From Leucobacter celer subsp. astrifaciens (GTDB lineage Bacteria; Actinomycetota; Actinomycetes; Actinomycetales; Microbacteriaceae): DNA of 52,725 nucleotides. The DNA lies in assembly GCF_001273835.1 (NCBI RefSeq), contig NZ_JHEI01000145.1, positions 38,473-91,197 of the forward strand, written 5' to 3'. Below, in pieces: positions 1 to 8,190 of the stretch (the stretch's first letter is position 1; the number at the start of each line of letters is the position of its first letter). The notes under the pieces are model-generated. The model ran no database searches. It had not been told where the DNA came from and was given only the letters and a program-made list of their open reading frames with translations. Made by a program: the position numbers and the translations under genes.

Positions 1-35
1 CGAGTCGAAACCCGAGAAGGCTGCGAAGATCCCGC

Positions 36-320
36 TCAGCCGCCGAGCGCGCGCTGCACACGGCTCAGCGAGATGTTCTCGTGCAGCATCGTGCCCGAGC
101 TGGTGCGCTGCTCGAAGTGATACCCCATCTTGCCCTGGCAGAGCATGCCGATGAGGAACGGCTCGTCGGCATTCCACATGATCCACGTCGGCTGACCGTA
201 CGCATTGCTGCCCAGGAATGTGATCTCGATGTCGCGGCCGCCGATGCGCTGCACGCTGGGTGTCAGCGTTTCGCGCGTCAGGGCCACGCTGCCGTTCCCC
301 GCCTGCTGCATCTCACTCAT
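36..320 (-). CDS. Hypothetical protein, 94 aa
   Basis: I do not recognise a family. The protein is small, soluble-looking and lacks a signal peptide or membrane segment; it carries one Cys in the stretch MLCQGKMGYHF. The ATG at 320 is preceded on the minus strand by TAGGAT with a 6-nt gap, the leaderless promoter pattern seen for many genes here, which supports both the start and the reality of the gene. The overlapping plus-strand frame has no comparable start signal. It stands alone upstream of the aminopeptidase pair, reading the same way. Confidence 0.65.
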   Translation of the reverse strand: MSEMQQAGNGSVALTRETLTPSVQRIGGRDIEITFLGSNAYGQPTWIMWNADEPFLIGMLCQGKMGYHFEQRTSSGTMLHENISLSRVQRALGG

Positions 321-326
321 AGCACG

Positions 327-332
327 ATCCTA
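327..332 (-). promoter_or_regulatory. -10 box of the 94-aa gene (leaderless)
   Basis: TAGGAT read on the minus strand, six bases before the ATG at 320. No ribosome binding site lies between, so the transcript probably starts at the start codon. Confidence 0.5.
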
Positions 333-399
333 GCGAACGGCAGCGCGATTCGGACAGAGCACCTCCGAGGATGACACGAACGTCATCGCGGGAATCCCC

Positions 400-1701
400 T
401 CAGGCGAAGAACGCTCCGGTCGCGCGGGCGAGTCCGTGCAGATCGTCGACGTGCGCCAACTCGCGCGCCGAGTGCATCGAGAGCAGCGGCACCCCCACAT
501 CGACGGTGCGGATCCCGAGCCGCGTCGCGGTGAGCGGGCCGATCGTGGATCCGCACGGCACCGTGTTGTTCGACACGAACTCCTGCGTCGCCACGCCGGC
601 GGCCTCGCAAAGACCGCGCCACAGCGCCGCGCCGTGGGCATCGCTCGCGTAGCGCTGGTTCGCGTTGACCTTCAGCATCGGCCCCTTCCCCGCGAGCGGG
701 CGCACCCGAGGATCGTGCTTCTCCGGATAGTTGGGATGCACGGAGTGCCCGGCATCGGCGGAGAGGCACCAGGATCGCGCGTTCGCGCGCGCGATGTCCT
801 CCGTCGATGCGCCGAGGCCCACGCGAATGCGATCGAGCACGTCGGAGAGGAACGGACCGGACGCACCCGAGCGCGTCTGCGATCCCAGTTCCTCGTGGTC
901 GAAGGCGGCGAGCATCGCGACGGTGGCGGGGGCCGGCTCGCTCTCGATCAGGGCGACGAGGCCGGCGAAGGTCGAGCTGAGGTTGTCGAGGCGCGGCGAG
1001 GCGAGAAGATCGCCGCGCGCGCCGATGCGCTGCGGGTACTGGGTGTCGTACAGGCGCACATCGGTTCCGGCGATGTCCTCGGGACGCATCTCCTGCGCGG
1101 CGAGCAGCTCGAGCACGGAGACGTCCTCGGCACCCGCCGCCAGCACCGGCTGCACGTGGCGCTGCCGGTCGAGTGCGAGGCCCGTGTTCGCCTCGCGGTC
1201 GAGGTGGATGGCGAGCTGCGGGATCCGCGCGACCGCGGGCGTACTGACCAGGTGCTCGGCGCCGTCGCGGGTCACGATGCGCCCGGCGAAGCCGAGGTCG
1301 CGGTCGAGCCACGAGTTGACGAGCGGGCCGCCGTACACCTCGACACCGGCCTGGGCCCATCCGTCCGCGGTGAAGTCGGGCCGGGGCTTGAGCACGAAGC
1401 CCGGCGAATCGGTGTGCGCACCGAGCACCCGCACGGGGCTCGTCGCATCGACGCCCTCCCCTGCGCGCCACGCGATCAGTGCGCCGTCGCGCACGACGAA
1501 GCCGCGCGATCCGGCCTGCACGGCCGTCCAGGCCTCGGCCTCGTCGTGCACCTCGAAGCCGGCGTCCAGGAGCGCGGCGGCGAGCGACGCCGCCGCGTGG
1601 AACGAGCTGGGCGACGCCGAGACGAACTCCGAGAACTGCTCGATGTAGGCGTCGCGATCCGCCAGCAGACGCTGCGGCGAACCCTGCTGCCCCGTGCCCA
1701 C
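400..1701 (-). CDS. M18 family aminopeptidase, 433 aa
   Basis: Zinc-dependent cytosolic aminopeptidase of the aspartyl aminopeptidase (M18) family, which trims N-terminal residues from peptides. Metal-binding signatures are visible in order: HTDSPG near residue 96, FDHEELGS near 267, SADAGHSVHPNYPEKHD at 314-330 and SMHSARE near 398. The length fits the family (about 420-480 aa). The open frame runs much further upstream, but that part lies antisense-free inside pepA in another frame and looks nothing like M18. I therefore place the start at the GTG at 1701, five bases after the pepA stop and behind a GGAAGAGG ribosome site located in the pepA tail. Translational coupling with pepA is likely, giving a two-peptidase operon. 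Confidence 0.9.
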   Translation of the reverse strand: MGTGQQGSPQRLLADRDAYIEQFSEFVSASPSSFHAAASLAAALLDAGFEVHDEAEAWTAVQAGSRGFVVRDGALIAWRAGEGVDATSPVRVLGAHTDSPGFVLKPRPDFTADGWAQAGVEVYGGPLVNSWLDRDLGFAGRIVTRDGAEHLVSTPAVARIPQLAIHLDREANTGLALDRQRHVQPVLAAGAEDVSVLELLAAQEMRPEDIAGTDVRLYDTQYPQRIGARGDLLASPRLDNLSSTFAGLVALIESEPAPATVAMLAAFDHEELGSQTRSGASGPFLSDVLDRIRVGLGASTEDIARANARSWCLSADAGHSVHPNYPEKHDPRVRPLAGKGPMLKVNANQRYASDAHGAALWRGLCEAAGVATQEFVSNNTVPCGSTIGPLTATRLGIRTVDVGVPLLSMHSARELAHVDDLHGLARATGAFFA

Positions 1702-1706
1702 GGCGC

Positions 1707-3275
1707 CTAGACCTCTTCCGTCTCGCCGGACTCGGTGTCGGTCTCGTCGGAGTCCGGCTTCTCGAACGCCGCCGCGAACTCGGCCAGCAGTCGTGCGCCG
1801 AAGCCGGTGGATCCGGTCGAGCGCCACAGCTCGTCGCTCTCGGCCTGCATCGTGCCGGCGATGTCGAGGTGCCCCCAGGGCAGGCCGTCGACGAACTCGT
1901 TGAGGAACAGTGCGGCGAGGATCACGCCCGCGTACTGTCCGCCGATGTTCGACAGGTCGGCCGTGCTCGACTTGAGCTGGTCGCGGTAGCGGTGGTCGAG
2001 CGGGAAGCGCCAGATGTTCTCGTCGGTCGCATCGGCGGCGGCCTGCAGCTGCTCGGCGACGGCGTCGTTGTTGGCGAGCATCGCCGCCGTGCGTGTGCCG
2101 AGCGCCATCATCGCGGCGCCCGTGAGCGTGGCGATGTCGACGATCGCGTCGGGACGGCGCTCCTCCTCGGCGGCCAGCACCAGGCCGTCCGCCATCACGA
2201 GGCGACCCTCGGCGTCGGTGTTCTTCACCTCGACGGTCTTGCCTCCGCGGATGGTGAGCACGTCGCCCAGCTTGGTCGCGCTGCCGGAGGGCATGTTGTC
2301 GGTGCACATCAGCCAGCCGGTCACGGCGGTCCTGGCTCCCAGCTCGCGCAGCGAGGTCATCGACGCGAACACCGCCGCGGCGCCCATCATGTCGAACTTC
2401 ATCGCGGCGTGCATGGCGTTCGACGGCTTCAGGCTGATGCCGCCGGAGTCGTACATGATGCCCTTGCCGATGAGCGCGAGATACCCGTCGGCGTCCGCCG
2501 GGCGGTACGAGACCTTGATCATGCGGGGCTCTTCGATGCTGCCCGCGTTGACGCCGAGCAGGCCGCCGGTGCCGAGCTCCATCAGCGCCGCGCGGTCGAA
2601 GACCTCGACCTCGAGCCCGAACTCCGGAGCCAGCCGCTCGATCACCTCGGCAAACTTCACGGCGCTGAGGTGACGGGGCGGGGTGTTCGCGAGGTCGCGG
2701 GCGATCGCGGCGGTGCGCGCGAGCACCAGACCGCGCTCGACGCCGTACTCGGCCGCCTCGACGTGCTCATCGCCGATCTGCAGCATGAGCTCGTCGAGGG
2801 CGACGGTGCTCGGATCGCCCTTCAGCGCGTCGTAGCGGTAGCGGGCCAGCACCGCTCCCTCGATCGCGGCCTGCACGGCGACGTCGGCGTCCCAGTCGCC
2901 GGCGCCGTCCTCCACCGAGTCGAGGATCCCGGTGAGGTCGACGGCCAGGCGGCCGGCCTCGCGAGCCGCGCGGGTGAACGCGGCGACGGCGTCGCGCAGC
3001 TGCGCGTCGGTCTCGAGGCCGGTCTTGCCGGTGCCCACCAGCACGCGCAGCGGCCTGCCGGGCAGCAGCAGGGTCTGGTTCGACGCGCCCGTGAAGCCCG
3101 CGGCTGCGAGCGCGTCGCGTCCGATCTCGGAGAGATCCGCGGGCAGCTCGCCCTCCGAGGAGACGAAGACTGCCGTCGCGGCGGGATCCCCGAGGGGCGT
3201 CGCCGAGACGCTGACCCGCGTGGAGTGCGCGAGCGAGGGAACGGGATCGAAGGCAGGATCAATCACAACACTCAT
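1707..3275 (-). CDS. pepA: Leucyl aminopeptidase (M17, PepA)
   Basis: Cytosolic leucyl aminopeptidase of family M17, releasing N-terminal amino acids from peptides using two metal ions. The C-terminal catalytic half shows the active-site Lys and metal ligands in GKGIMYDSGG (about residues 270-279), KFDMMGAA near 293 and the family signature NTDAEGRL at 352-359. The N-terminal half is the less conserved M17 N domain. The frame is open to 3302, but the ATG at 3275 gives the natural start: it has GGAG just upstream and a TAGGCT -10 box seven bases before it. It is followed after five bases by the M18 aminopeptidase, so the two form one peptide-degrading operon. Confidence 0.95.
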   Translation of the reverse strand: MSVVIDPAFDPVPSLAHSTRVSVSATPLGDPAATAVFVSSEGELPADLSEIGRDALAAAGFTGASNQTLLLPGRPLRVLVGTGKTGLETDAQLRDAVAAFTRAAREAGRLAVDLTGILDSVEDGAGDWDADVAVQAAIEGAVLARYRYDALKGDPSTVALDELMLQIGDEHVEAAEYGVERGLVLARTAAIARDLANTPPRHLSAVKFAEVIERLAPEFGLEVEVFDRAALMELGTGGLLGVNAGSIEEPRMIKVSYRPADADGYLALIGKGIMYDSGGISLKPSNAMHAAMKFDMMGAAAVFASMTSLRELGARTAVTGWLMCTDNMPSGSATKLGDVLTIRGGKTVEVKNTDAEGRLVMADGLVLAAEEERRPDAIVDIATLTGAAMMALGTRTAAMLANNDAVAEQLQAAADATDENIWRFPLDHRYRDQLKSSTADLSNIGGQYAGVILAALFLNEFVDGLPWGHLDIAGTMQAESDELWRSTGSTGFGARLLAEFAAAFEKPDSDETDTESGETEEV

Positions 3276-3356
3276 GGGCTCCAGCCTAGCCCTGCCGGAC
3301 ACCCGCGGGCGCCCCGCTCACTCCCACTCGTTCACCCCCACGCCCTGTGCACTCGT

Positions 3357-3419
3357 GAAGTGGGAGTCGCGTTCTGCCGCTCTCCCCGAAGCGAAGCGGC
3401 AGAACGCGACTCCCACTTC
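3357..3419. repeat. Perfect 25-bp inverted repeat between pepA and the ABC exporter
   Basis: Arms 3357-3381 and 3395-3419 are perfect reverse complements (25 of 25 bases) around a 13-base loop. The element fills most of the gap between the stop of the FtsX permease (minus strand) and the pepA start. It lacks a T run. It may end transcription of the exporter or be a palindromic repeat; a related CACTCCCACT string lies just upstream at 3319-3328. Confidence 0.8.
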
Positions 3420-3424
3420 GCGAC

Positions 3425-4819
3425 TCAATCGACGGCGAGCGCGACGACGGGCGACACCCGGATCGCACGACGGGCGGGCGCGGCCGCGGCGACGAGCGCG
3501 AGCAGCACCCCGAACACCACGACCCCGAGGAGCACCGGCCAGGGGATCGTCGGCGCTGCGATCCCGAGCTGCGAACCGAGCAGAGACTGGGCCGCAGCCC
3601 ACCCGTAGAAGACGCCGAGCAGCAGCCCGAAGCCGAGCGCGGCGAGCGTCATCTGCGCACTCTCGGCGAGCACCATGCGCCGCACCTGACCGCCGGTGAA
3701 TCCCAGCGCGCGCAGCAGCCCGAGCTCGCGGGTGCGCTGCAGCACGCTCAGCGAGAGGGTGTTCACCATGCCGACGGCCGCGATGACCGCCGAGAAGCCG
3801 ACGAGGCCCGTGAACACCGCGGTGGTCACGGTGAGCGTCTGATCGAGCGTGGCGGCGAGCGCCGGATCGTTCTCGAAGGCGAGGAGGGTCATGGTGCGGT
3901 AGCTGTCGAGCGCGACCGCGAACATGGTGACGAGCGTGACCCCGATCACGAGCCCGATGGTCGAGCGGGAGCTGCGCTCCGGGAATCGCACGGCGTTCGC
4001 GGCGGCGAGCCGGCCGGTGGGCGTCCCCCTGAAGAGGCTTCCGGCAAGGCGCAGCAGGGGCGGCATCACGAGGTGCGCCCCCAGCGCGATCCCGGTGAAG
4101 GAGAAGAGCCCGCCGAAGAACGAGACGAGCAGGGCGAGCGGGGAGACCAGGCTGAGCAGCAGGCCCAGCGTGAGCAGCGCGGCGCCGATGATGAACAGGA
4201 TCACCGCCCACACAGTGCGCGCCGTGCGTCCTCGGGCCTCCTCCGGCCGCAATTCGACGGCCGCACCGGTCGCCTCGACGGGCGAGACCCGGCCCACTCG
4301 TCGCGATCCCACCCACGCAGCGGCCCAGGTGGTCACCACGACCACGGCGAGCGCGACAAGCGCGAGCGGGTCGAAGAGCGGGTAGACGCGCCCCTCCGGC
4401 AGCCACCCCAGGCCCGGACCCCACACGACGGCGACGGCGCAGAGCGCCTCCGCGAGCACGAAGCCGAGCGCGGCGCCGATGGCGCCCATGACGAGGCCCT
4501 CCCCCGCGACCCGGGTCCGCACGCGCGCTGAGGTCGCCCCCACCAGCCGCAGCAGCGCGATGGTGCGGGTGCGCCCGGCGATGATCGTCGCGAAGGTGTT
4601 GGCCGTGACGATCGCTCCCACGTAGAGCGCGATCACGATGAACACGAAGGACACGACGAGCAGCATCATGCGGAAGGTACCCGACTCCGCGATGAGTGCC
4701 GGGTCGAGGGCGGCCGTGAGCACACCGGTGAACAGGATCAGCGTGACCGCGAACATCGTGCTGAGCGCCGATACGACGATGGTCGCGGCGTGCTCGCGGA
4801 TCCCGGCCGGCACTCTCAT
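3425..4819 (-). CDS. FtsX-like ABC transporter permease
   Basis: Membrane subunit of an ABC exporter of the FtsX/MacB type, 464 aa. About ten hydrophobic segments are visible. They fall in two FtsX-like halves: an N-terminal set (roughly 10-35, 50-80 and two further helices before 175), a central hydrophobic block, and a C-terminal set beginning near STIGLVIGVTLV, with the typical TRELGLLRALGF helix-loop before the last helices. Its ATG overlaps the stop of the upstream ATPase gene by 4 nt, so the pair is co-translated. The substrate cannot be read from the sequence; small exporters of this design often move lipids, peptides or antibiotics. Confidence 0.88.
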   Translation of the reverse strand: MRVPAGIREHAATIVVSALSTMFAVTLILFTGVLTAALDPALIAESGTFRMMLLVVSFVFIVIALYVGAIVTANTFATIIAGRTRTIALLRLVGATSARVRTRVAGEGLVMGAIGAALGFVLAEALCAVAVVWGPGLGWLPEGRVYPLFDPLALVALAVVVVTTWAAAWVGSRRVGRVSPVEATGAAVELRPEEARGRTARTVWAVILFIIGAALLTLGLLLSLVSPLALLVSFFGGLFSFTGIALGAHLVMPPLLRLAGSLFRGTPTGRLAAANAVRFPERSSRSTIGLVIGVTLVTMFAVALDSYRTMTLLAFENDPALAATLDQTLTVTTAVFTGLVGFSAVIAAVGMVNTLSLSVLQRTRELGLLRALGFTGGQVRRMVLAESAQMTLAALGFGLLLGVFYGWAAAQSLLGSQLGIAAPTIPWPVLLGVVVFGVLLALVAAAAPARRAIRVSPVVALAVD

Positions 4820-5586
4820 GCCGCGGCCCCCTGCGCCTCGAGGTTCAGCATGGTCTCGGAGATCTGCTCCGGTCGCATGGGACCGCGATCGGAGACGATG
4901 CGTCCGTCTGCGAGGAACAGGATCCGGTCGGCGTGGCTCGCGGCGATGGGATCGTGCGTGACCATGGCGATGCTCTGCCCGCCCTCGACCACCGCGGAGC
5001 GCAGCAGAGCGAGCACCTCGCGGCCCGTGCGGGAGTCGAGGGCGCCCGTCGGCTCGTCGGCGAAGACGATGTCGGGCCTGGTGGCGAGGGCGCGCGCGAT
5101 CGCGACGCGCTGCTGCTGCCCACCGGAGAGCTCGTGCGGGCGGTGGGTGGTGCGCCCCTCGAGGCCCAGCGCGGCGACGAGCGCGGCGATCCGATCCCGC
5201 TCCTGCGCCGTCGGCCTGCGCCCGTCGAGTTCGAAGGGCAGCCGCAGGTTGCCCATCACGTCAAGGGTGGGCACGAGGTTGAACGACTGGAACACGAATC
5301 CGATCCGGCGCCTGCGCAGCCTCGTGAGCGCCGCGTCGCCGAGGTCGGTGATCTCGTCGTCACCGAGCCACACACGTCCTTCGCTGGCGCTGTCGAGGCC
5401 GGCCATGACGTGCATGAGCGTCGATTTTCCCGATCCCGACGGCCCCATGATGGCGGTGAACTGGCCGCGCTTGATGCCGATCGAGACATCGTCGAGGGCG
5501 GTGACGAGGTGGGCCCGGTCGCCGTAGTGCTTGCTGAGGTGGGCGACCCGCGCCACCAGGTCCATATCGCTCGGTCGAATATCCAT
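4816..5586 (-). CDS. ABC transporter ATP-binding protein
   Basis: ATPase partner of the FtsX-like permease, 256 aa, LolD/MacB class. Walker A GPSGSGKS lies at 48-55, the Q-loop in VFQSFNLVPTL, the signature LSGGQQQR near 150, Walker B IVFADEPTG just after, and the H-loop in MVTHDP. The start at 5586 is supported by TAGCGT on the minus strand six bases upstream (leaderless pattern). Farther upstream lies a GGTACC-flanked dyad that could bind an activator. Such exporters are often controlled by NarL-type response regulators, but no such regulator is adjacent; the one at 12803-13489 is the only candidate in the window. Confidence 0.93.
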   Translation of the reverse strand: MDIRPSDMDLVARVAHLSKHYGDRAHLVTALDDVSIGIKRGQFTAIMGPSGSGKSTLMHVMAGLDSASEGRVWLGDDEITDLGDAALTRLRRRRIGFVFQSFNLVPTLDVMGNLRLPFELDGRRPTAQERDRIAALVAALGLEGRTTHRPHELSGGQQQRVAIARALATRPDIVFADEPTGALDSRTGREVLALLRSAVVEGGQSIAMVTHDPIAASHADRILFLADGRIVSDRGPMRPEQISETMLNLEAQGAAA

Positions 5587-5592
5587 GCTTCG

Positions 5593-5598
5593 ACGCTA
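5593..5598 (-). promoter_or_regulatory. -10 box of the ABC exporter operon (leaderless)
   Basis: TAGCGT on the minus strand, six bases before the ATG at 5586. It implies a transcript starting at or next to the start codon. Confidence 0.5.
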
Positions 5599-5629
5599 GA
5601 AGGCGGCCCGCGGCATCGCGTCAGCCCTG

Positions 5630-5657
5630 GGTACCGCGGGAGTCGTCCCCCGGTACC
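5630..5657. promoter_or_regulatory. GGTACC dyad upstream of the ABC exporter, candidate operator
   Basis: Arms 5630-5641 and 5646-5657 form an inverted repeat matching at 11 of 12 positions, each arm ending in GGTACC. The dyad lies about 45-70 bases upstream of the predicted transcript start of the ABC operon, just behind where the -35 region would be. That position suits an activator such as a NarL-type response regulator. The binding protein is not identifiable from sequence. Confidence 0.45.
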
Positions 5658-5703
5658 GCTTTCGCGACCGGCGGGCATCCGGAGACAAATATATGCGCAG
5701 GAA

Positions 5704-5709
5704 TACAAT
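5704..5709 (+). promoter_or_regulatory. Possible -10 box for the LLM oxidoreductase gene
   Basis: TACAAT lies 24 bases before the ATG at 5734 in an unusually AT-rich patch. No convincing -35 element is visible at the right spacing, so this is tentative. Confidence 0.3.
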
Positions 5710-5733
5710 CCGGGATCACATGTTGCACTCGAC

Positions 5734-6783
5734 ATGAAAGCGTTCGGATTCCTCTCCTTCGGGCACTACGGGCCCGTGCCCGGGTCGCGCGTGCGCACCG
5801 CGGGCGACATGCTGCGCCAGACCATCGAGCTCGCGGAGGGCGCCGACGAGATCGGCGTCAACGGCGCCTATGTGCGCGTGCACCACTTCGCCAGGCAGGC
5901 GGCATCACCGATCCCGCTGCTCACCGCGATGGCCGCGCGCACGAAGCGCATCGAGGTGGGCACCGGCGTGATCGACATGCGCTACGAGAACCCGCTCTAC
6001 TTCGCCGAGGAGGCCGCGGCGCTCGACCTCATCGCCGACGGGCGAATCGCCCTCGGCGTGAGCCGGGGATCCCCCGAGACCGCACTGCGCGGCTACGAGG
6101 CCTTCGGCTACACCGGGGCCGAGGACCCGCGCGGCGCCGATATCGCGCGGGACAAGTTCGAGCTGTTCCTGCGCGCGATCGAGGGCGAGGCGCTCGTCGA
6201 CAGCGACCCGCAGATGGCGCCTCCCGGCAGGCTCTCGATCGAGCCCCGCTCCCCCGGCCTGCGCGACCGCATCTGGTGGGGTGCGGGATCCCGCGCCACG
6301 GCCGAGGAGACCGGTCGCAAGGGGCTCAACCTCATGAGTTCCACCCTGCTCACCGAGGCGACGGGCGAGCCCTTCCACGTGCTGCAGCGCGACCAGATCG
6401 ATCGCTTCCGCACGGCCTACCGGGAGGCCGGTCACACCGGCTCGCCGCGCGTCTCCGTGAGCCGCAGCGTCTTCCCGATCGTGAGCGCGGAGGACGAGGC
6501 GTACTTCGGGCTGCGCGGGCGCGACGGGCAGGATCAGATCGGCGTCATCGACGGGTTCCGCTCGACCTTCGGCAAGACCTACGCTGACACGCCGGATCGC
6601 CTCATCGAGCAGCTCAAGGCCGACGAGGCCGTCATGGCCGCGGACACCCTGATGCTCACGATCCCGAATCAGCTGGGCCCCGAGTACAACTTGCACGTGC
6701 TGCAGGCCTTCGCCGAGCACGTCGCCCCCGCGCTGGGCTGGAAACCCAACACGGAGAGAGCGGTCGAGGGCGACGCGGTGTAA
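5734..6783 (+). CDS. LLM class flavin-dependent oxidoreductase
   Basis: Member of the luciferase-like monooxygenase superfamily (F420- or FMN-dependent TIM barrel), 349 aa. The start MKAFGFLSFGHYGP and the stretches TKRIEVGTGVIDMRYENP and ALGVSRGSPE are typical of the family. The substrate is unknown. The frame is open far upstream, but that region overlaps the ABC ATPase on the other strand; the ATG at 5734 gives the family's usual N-terminus. No clear ribosome site is seen. Two degenerate copies of its last roughly 28 codons lie downstream at 7299-7382 and 8099-8160, separated by unrelated genes, so this locus has been rearranged. Confidence 0.88.
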   Translation: MKAFGFLSFGHYGPVPGSRVRTAGDMLRQTIELAEGADEIGVNGAYVRVHHFARQAASPIPLLTAMAARTKRIEVGTGVIDMRYENPLYFAEEAAALDLIADGRIALGVSRGSPETALRGYEAFGYTGAEDPRGADIARDKFELFLRAIEGEALVDSDPQMAPPGRLSIEPRSPGLRDRIWWGAGSRATAEETGRKGLNLMSSTLLTEATGEPFHVLQRDQIDRFRTAYREAGHTGSPRVSVSRSVFPIVSAEDEAYFGLRGRDGQDQIGVIDGFRSTFGKTYADTPDRLIEQLKADEAVMAADTLMLTIPNQLGPEYNLHVLQAFAEHVAPALGWKPNTERAVEGDAV

Positions 6784-6796
6784 GGAGTCCTGCTCT

Positions 6797-7255
6797 TCAG
6801 AGCGCGAGAGTCATGAACACGCTGTTCGGATCCTCTCGATAGGATCCGAAGGGCTGGCACAGCTGAAACCCCGTCTTTCGGTAGAGGCCCCGGGCAGGTG
6901 CGAAGAACTCCATGCTTCCCGTCTCGAGAGATACTCGCGTTACGGCTCGCTCGCGAGCATCCGCGAGCGCATGCTCGAGCAACGCGGACGCGATCCCCTC
7001 TCCACGGCGCGCAGGGTCGGTTCGCATGCTTTTCAGCTCCTCATGCCCTGAATCGAGCGAGGCAAGGGCGACAGTCCCGAGAACCGACTCCTCATCGGCC
7101 GCCGCCCAAACCCGAACGCCTGGAGCACACAATCCGCTCAGGTCGAGCGCGTGCCGGCTCTCCGGAGGAGCCGTCGGGAGCAGATCGCGCAGATGATCGT
7201 GCAGGAATTGAATCAAACGAGGATCAGCAAGGTCTGCGCGAGATATGCGGTGCAT
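6797..7255 (-). CDS. GNAT family N-acetyltransferase, 152 aa
   Basis: GNAT-fold acetyltransferase. The acetyl-CoA binding loop is visible as RTDPARRGEGIASALL, near residues 80-95, followed by the usual FFAPARGLYRKTGF strand-helix-strand at the end. The substrate is unknown. It is convergent with the LLM gene and ends 13 bases after it. Its ATG at 7255 shares the CATG tetramer with a plus-strand ATG that opens the LLM 3'-end remnant. A TAGGCT box lies eight bases upstream of the start. Its base composition is slightly less GC-rich than its neighbours at the 5' end, compatible with acquisition. Confidence 0.82.
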   Translation of the reverse strand: MHRISRADLADPRLIQFLHDHLRDLLPTAPPESRHALDLSGLCAPGVRVWAAADEESVLGTVALASLDSGHEELKSMRTDPARRGEGIASALLEHALADARERAVTRVSLETGSMEFFAPARGLYRKTGFQLCQPFGSYREDPNSVFMTLAL

Positions 7256-7298
7256 GATTCAACAGCCTATTGGACTCTACACATCGCTGAACCACGAC

Positions 7299-7382
7299 GA
7301 CTCCGAGCACCACCTGCATGTGCGGCAGGCCCTCGTCGAGCGCATCGCCCCCACGCTGGGCTGAAAGCCGAACACGGGGTCC
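7299..7382 (+). pseudogene. Decayed copy of the LLM oxidoreductase 3' end (copy B)
   Basis: Ungapped alignment by eye with the true LLM tail (6676-6759) gives 65 matches in 84 bases. The conceptual product reads EHHLHVRQALVERIAPTLG and then hits TGA where the intact gene has Trp, after which KPNT still follows in frame. Weak similarity may extend back to an ATG at 7254, giving a 36-codon frame. It is either the relic of a diverged LLM paralogue or a duplicated 3' end left by insertion of the neighbouring gene. Confidence 0.6.
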
Positions 7383-7403
7383 AGTGCAGGGATCCGCGAA
7401 GAC

Positions 7404-7982
7404 TCAGCGCCGATATCTGGTGTAGCCCGGCGTCCGAGCGGAAGCCGCGAGGCCCGCACGCTCGAGTGCGCTCTGGAGGCCGATCGACATCTCGGGCAGA
7501 TCGGGGCGGCTGCCCGGGAGCGGCCGGGCGATTCCGGCCAGGAGCGAGCATCGTCTCCCCTGCCATTCGAGGACGACGCGCGCGTATTCGGTACCGGTGC
7601 ACCAGATCAGGCCGCTGATCTCGTCGAACGGGATCCGGCGAGCATCCGAGCCGATCGTGAGCGTCAGAGCGTCGTGATCGTAGGCGAGGGTGACCTGTAT
7701 CGTCCGCGCCCGGAACGGCGCTTTCAGCACGAGGAGCAGGGGAAGGCAGAGGCACAGTGCAGCTGCGATGATTACGATGCGCGCCACTCGCCCGGACTCG
7801 GGCGCGACCAGGATCGCCAGGGCGCTGACCAGCGCACCCGCGCACAGGGTGATCACCGCGATGGCGATCCCGAACGTCCTCAACCGGGCCCGCACGGCGG
7901 CGAACACCAGCGATTCGCCCTCCTTGCGCCCCTCCCACTCGGGTGCGGGCGGCGGCAGAGTGCGAAAGCGAGAGAGAGTCAT
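7404..7982 (-). CDS. Hypothetical membrane protein, two TM segments
   Basis: 192-aa protein with two adjacent hydrophobic segments (about residues 35-60 and 68-88), a short loop between them, and a C-terminal soluble part of about 100 residues containing FDEISGLIWCTGTEYARVVLEW. This resembles the PH-like or bacterial membrane-flanked layout in general shape only; I cannot name the family. It sits between the two LLM 3'-end remnants. The ATG at 7982 lacks a strong ribosome site. The opposite-strand frames have no start signals. Confidence 0.6.
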   Translation of the reverse strand: MTLSRFRTLPPPAPEWEGRKEGESLVFAAVRARLRTFGIAIAVITLCAGALVSALAILVAPESGRVARIVIIAAALCLCLPLLLVLKAPFRARTIQVTLAYDHDALTLTIGSDARRIPFDEISGLIWCTGTEYARVVLEWQGRRCSLLAGIARPLPGSRPDLPEMSIGLQSALERAGLAASARTPGYTRYRR

Positions 7983-8098
7983 TGACCAGCCGGTTCAGTG
8001 GGAGGGGCGATCGCTCCGCTGGGGCGCGACCGAGGTTTTCACGGATTCGCCCGTATTCGGAGAGCGGTCCAGGAAATCACAGTGTACTGGGCGGACCC

Positions 8099-8160
8099 TC
8101 GCCGAGCACGTCGCCCCAGCCCCGGGCTGGACACCGAGCACCCAGAGGGGGCGGTCGACG
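8099..8160 (+). pseudogene. Second decayed copy of the LLM 3' end (copy C)
   Basis: The first 49 bases align without gaps to the LLM tail beginning at 6710, with 41 matches including 19 in a row at the start, and similarity resumes after a 2-base gap (GCGGTCGA). Translated, it reads AEHVAPAPGWTPST, like AEHVAPALGWKPNT of the intact protein. Upstream the reading frame is disturbed. It lies just upstream of the promoter of the TPR gene. Confidence 0.6.
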
Positions 8161-8178
8161 GAGAATGGCTCCCGCACC

Positions 8179-8184
8179 TACGCT
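8179..8184 (+). promoter_or_regulatory. -10 box of the TPR gene (leaderless)
   Basis: TACGCT six bases before the ATG at 8191, with no ribosome binding site between. Confidence 0.5.
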
Positions 8185-8190
8185 TGACGC

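Noticed and set aside
7254..7364. 36-codon plus-strand frame as a real small gene
   Set aside because: Its second half matches the LLM 3' end and its start overlaps the GNAT start codon; best read as a gene remnant.
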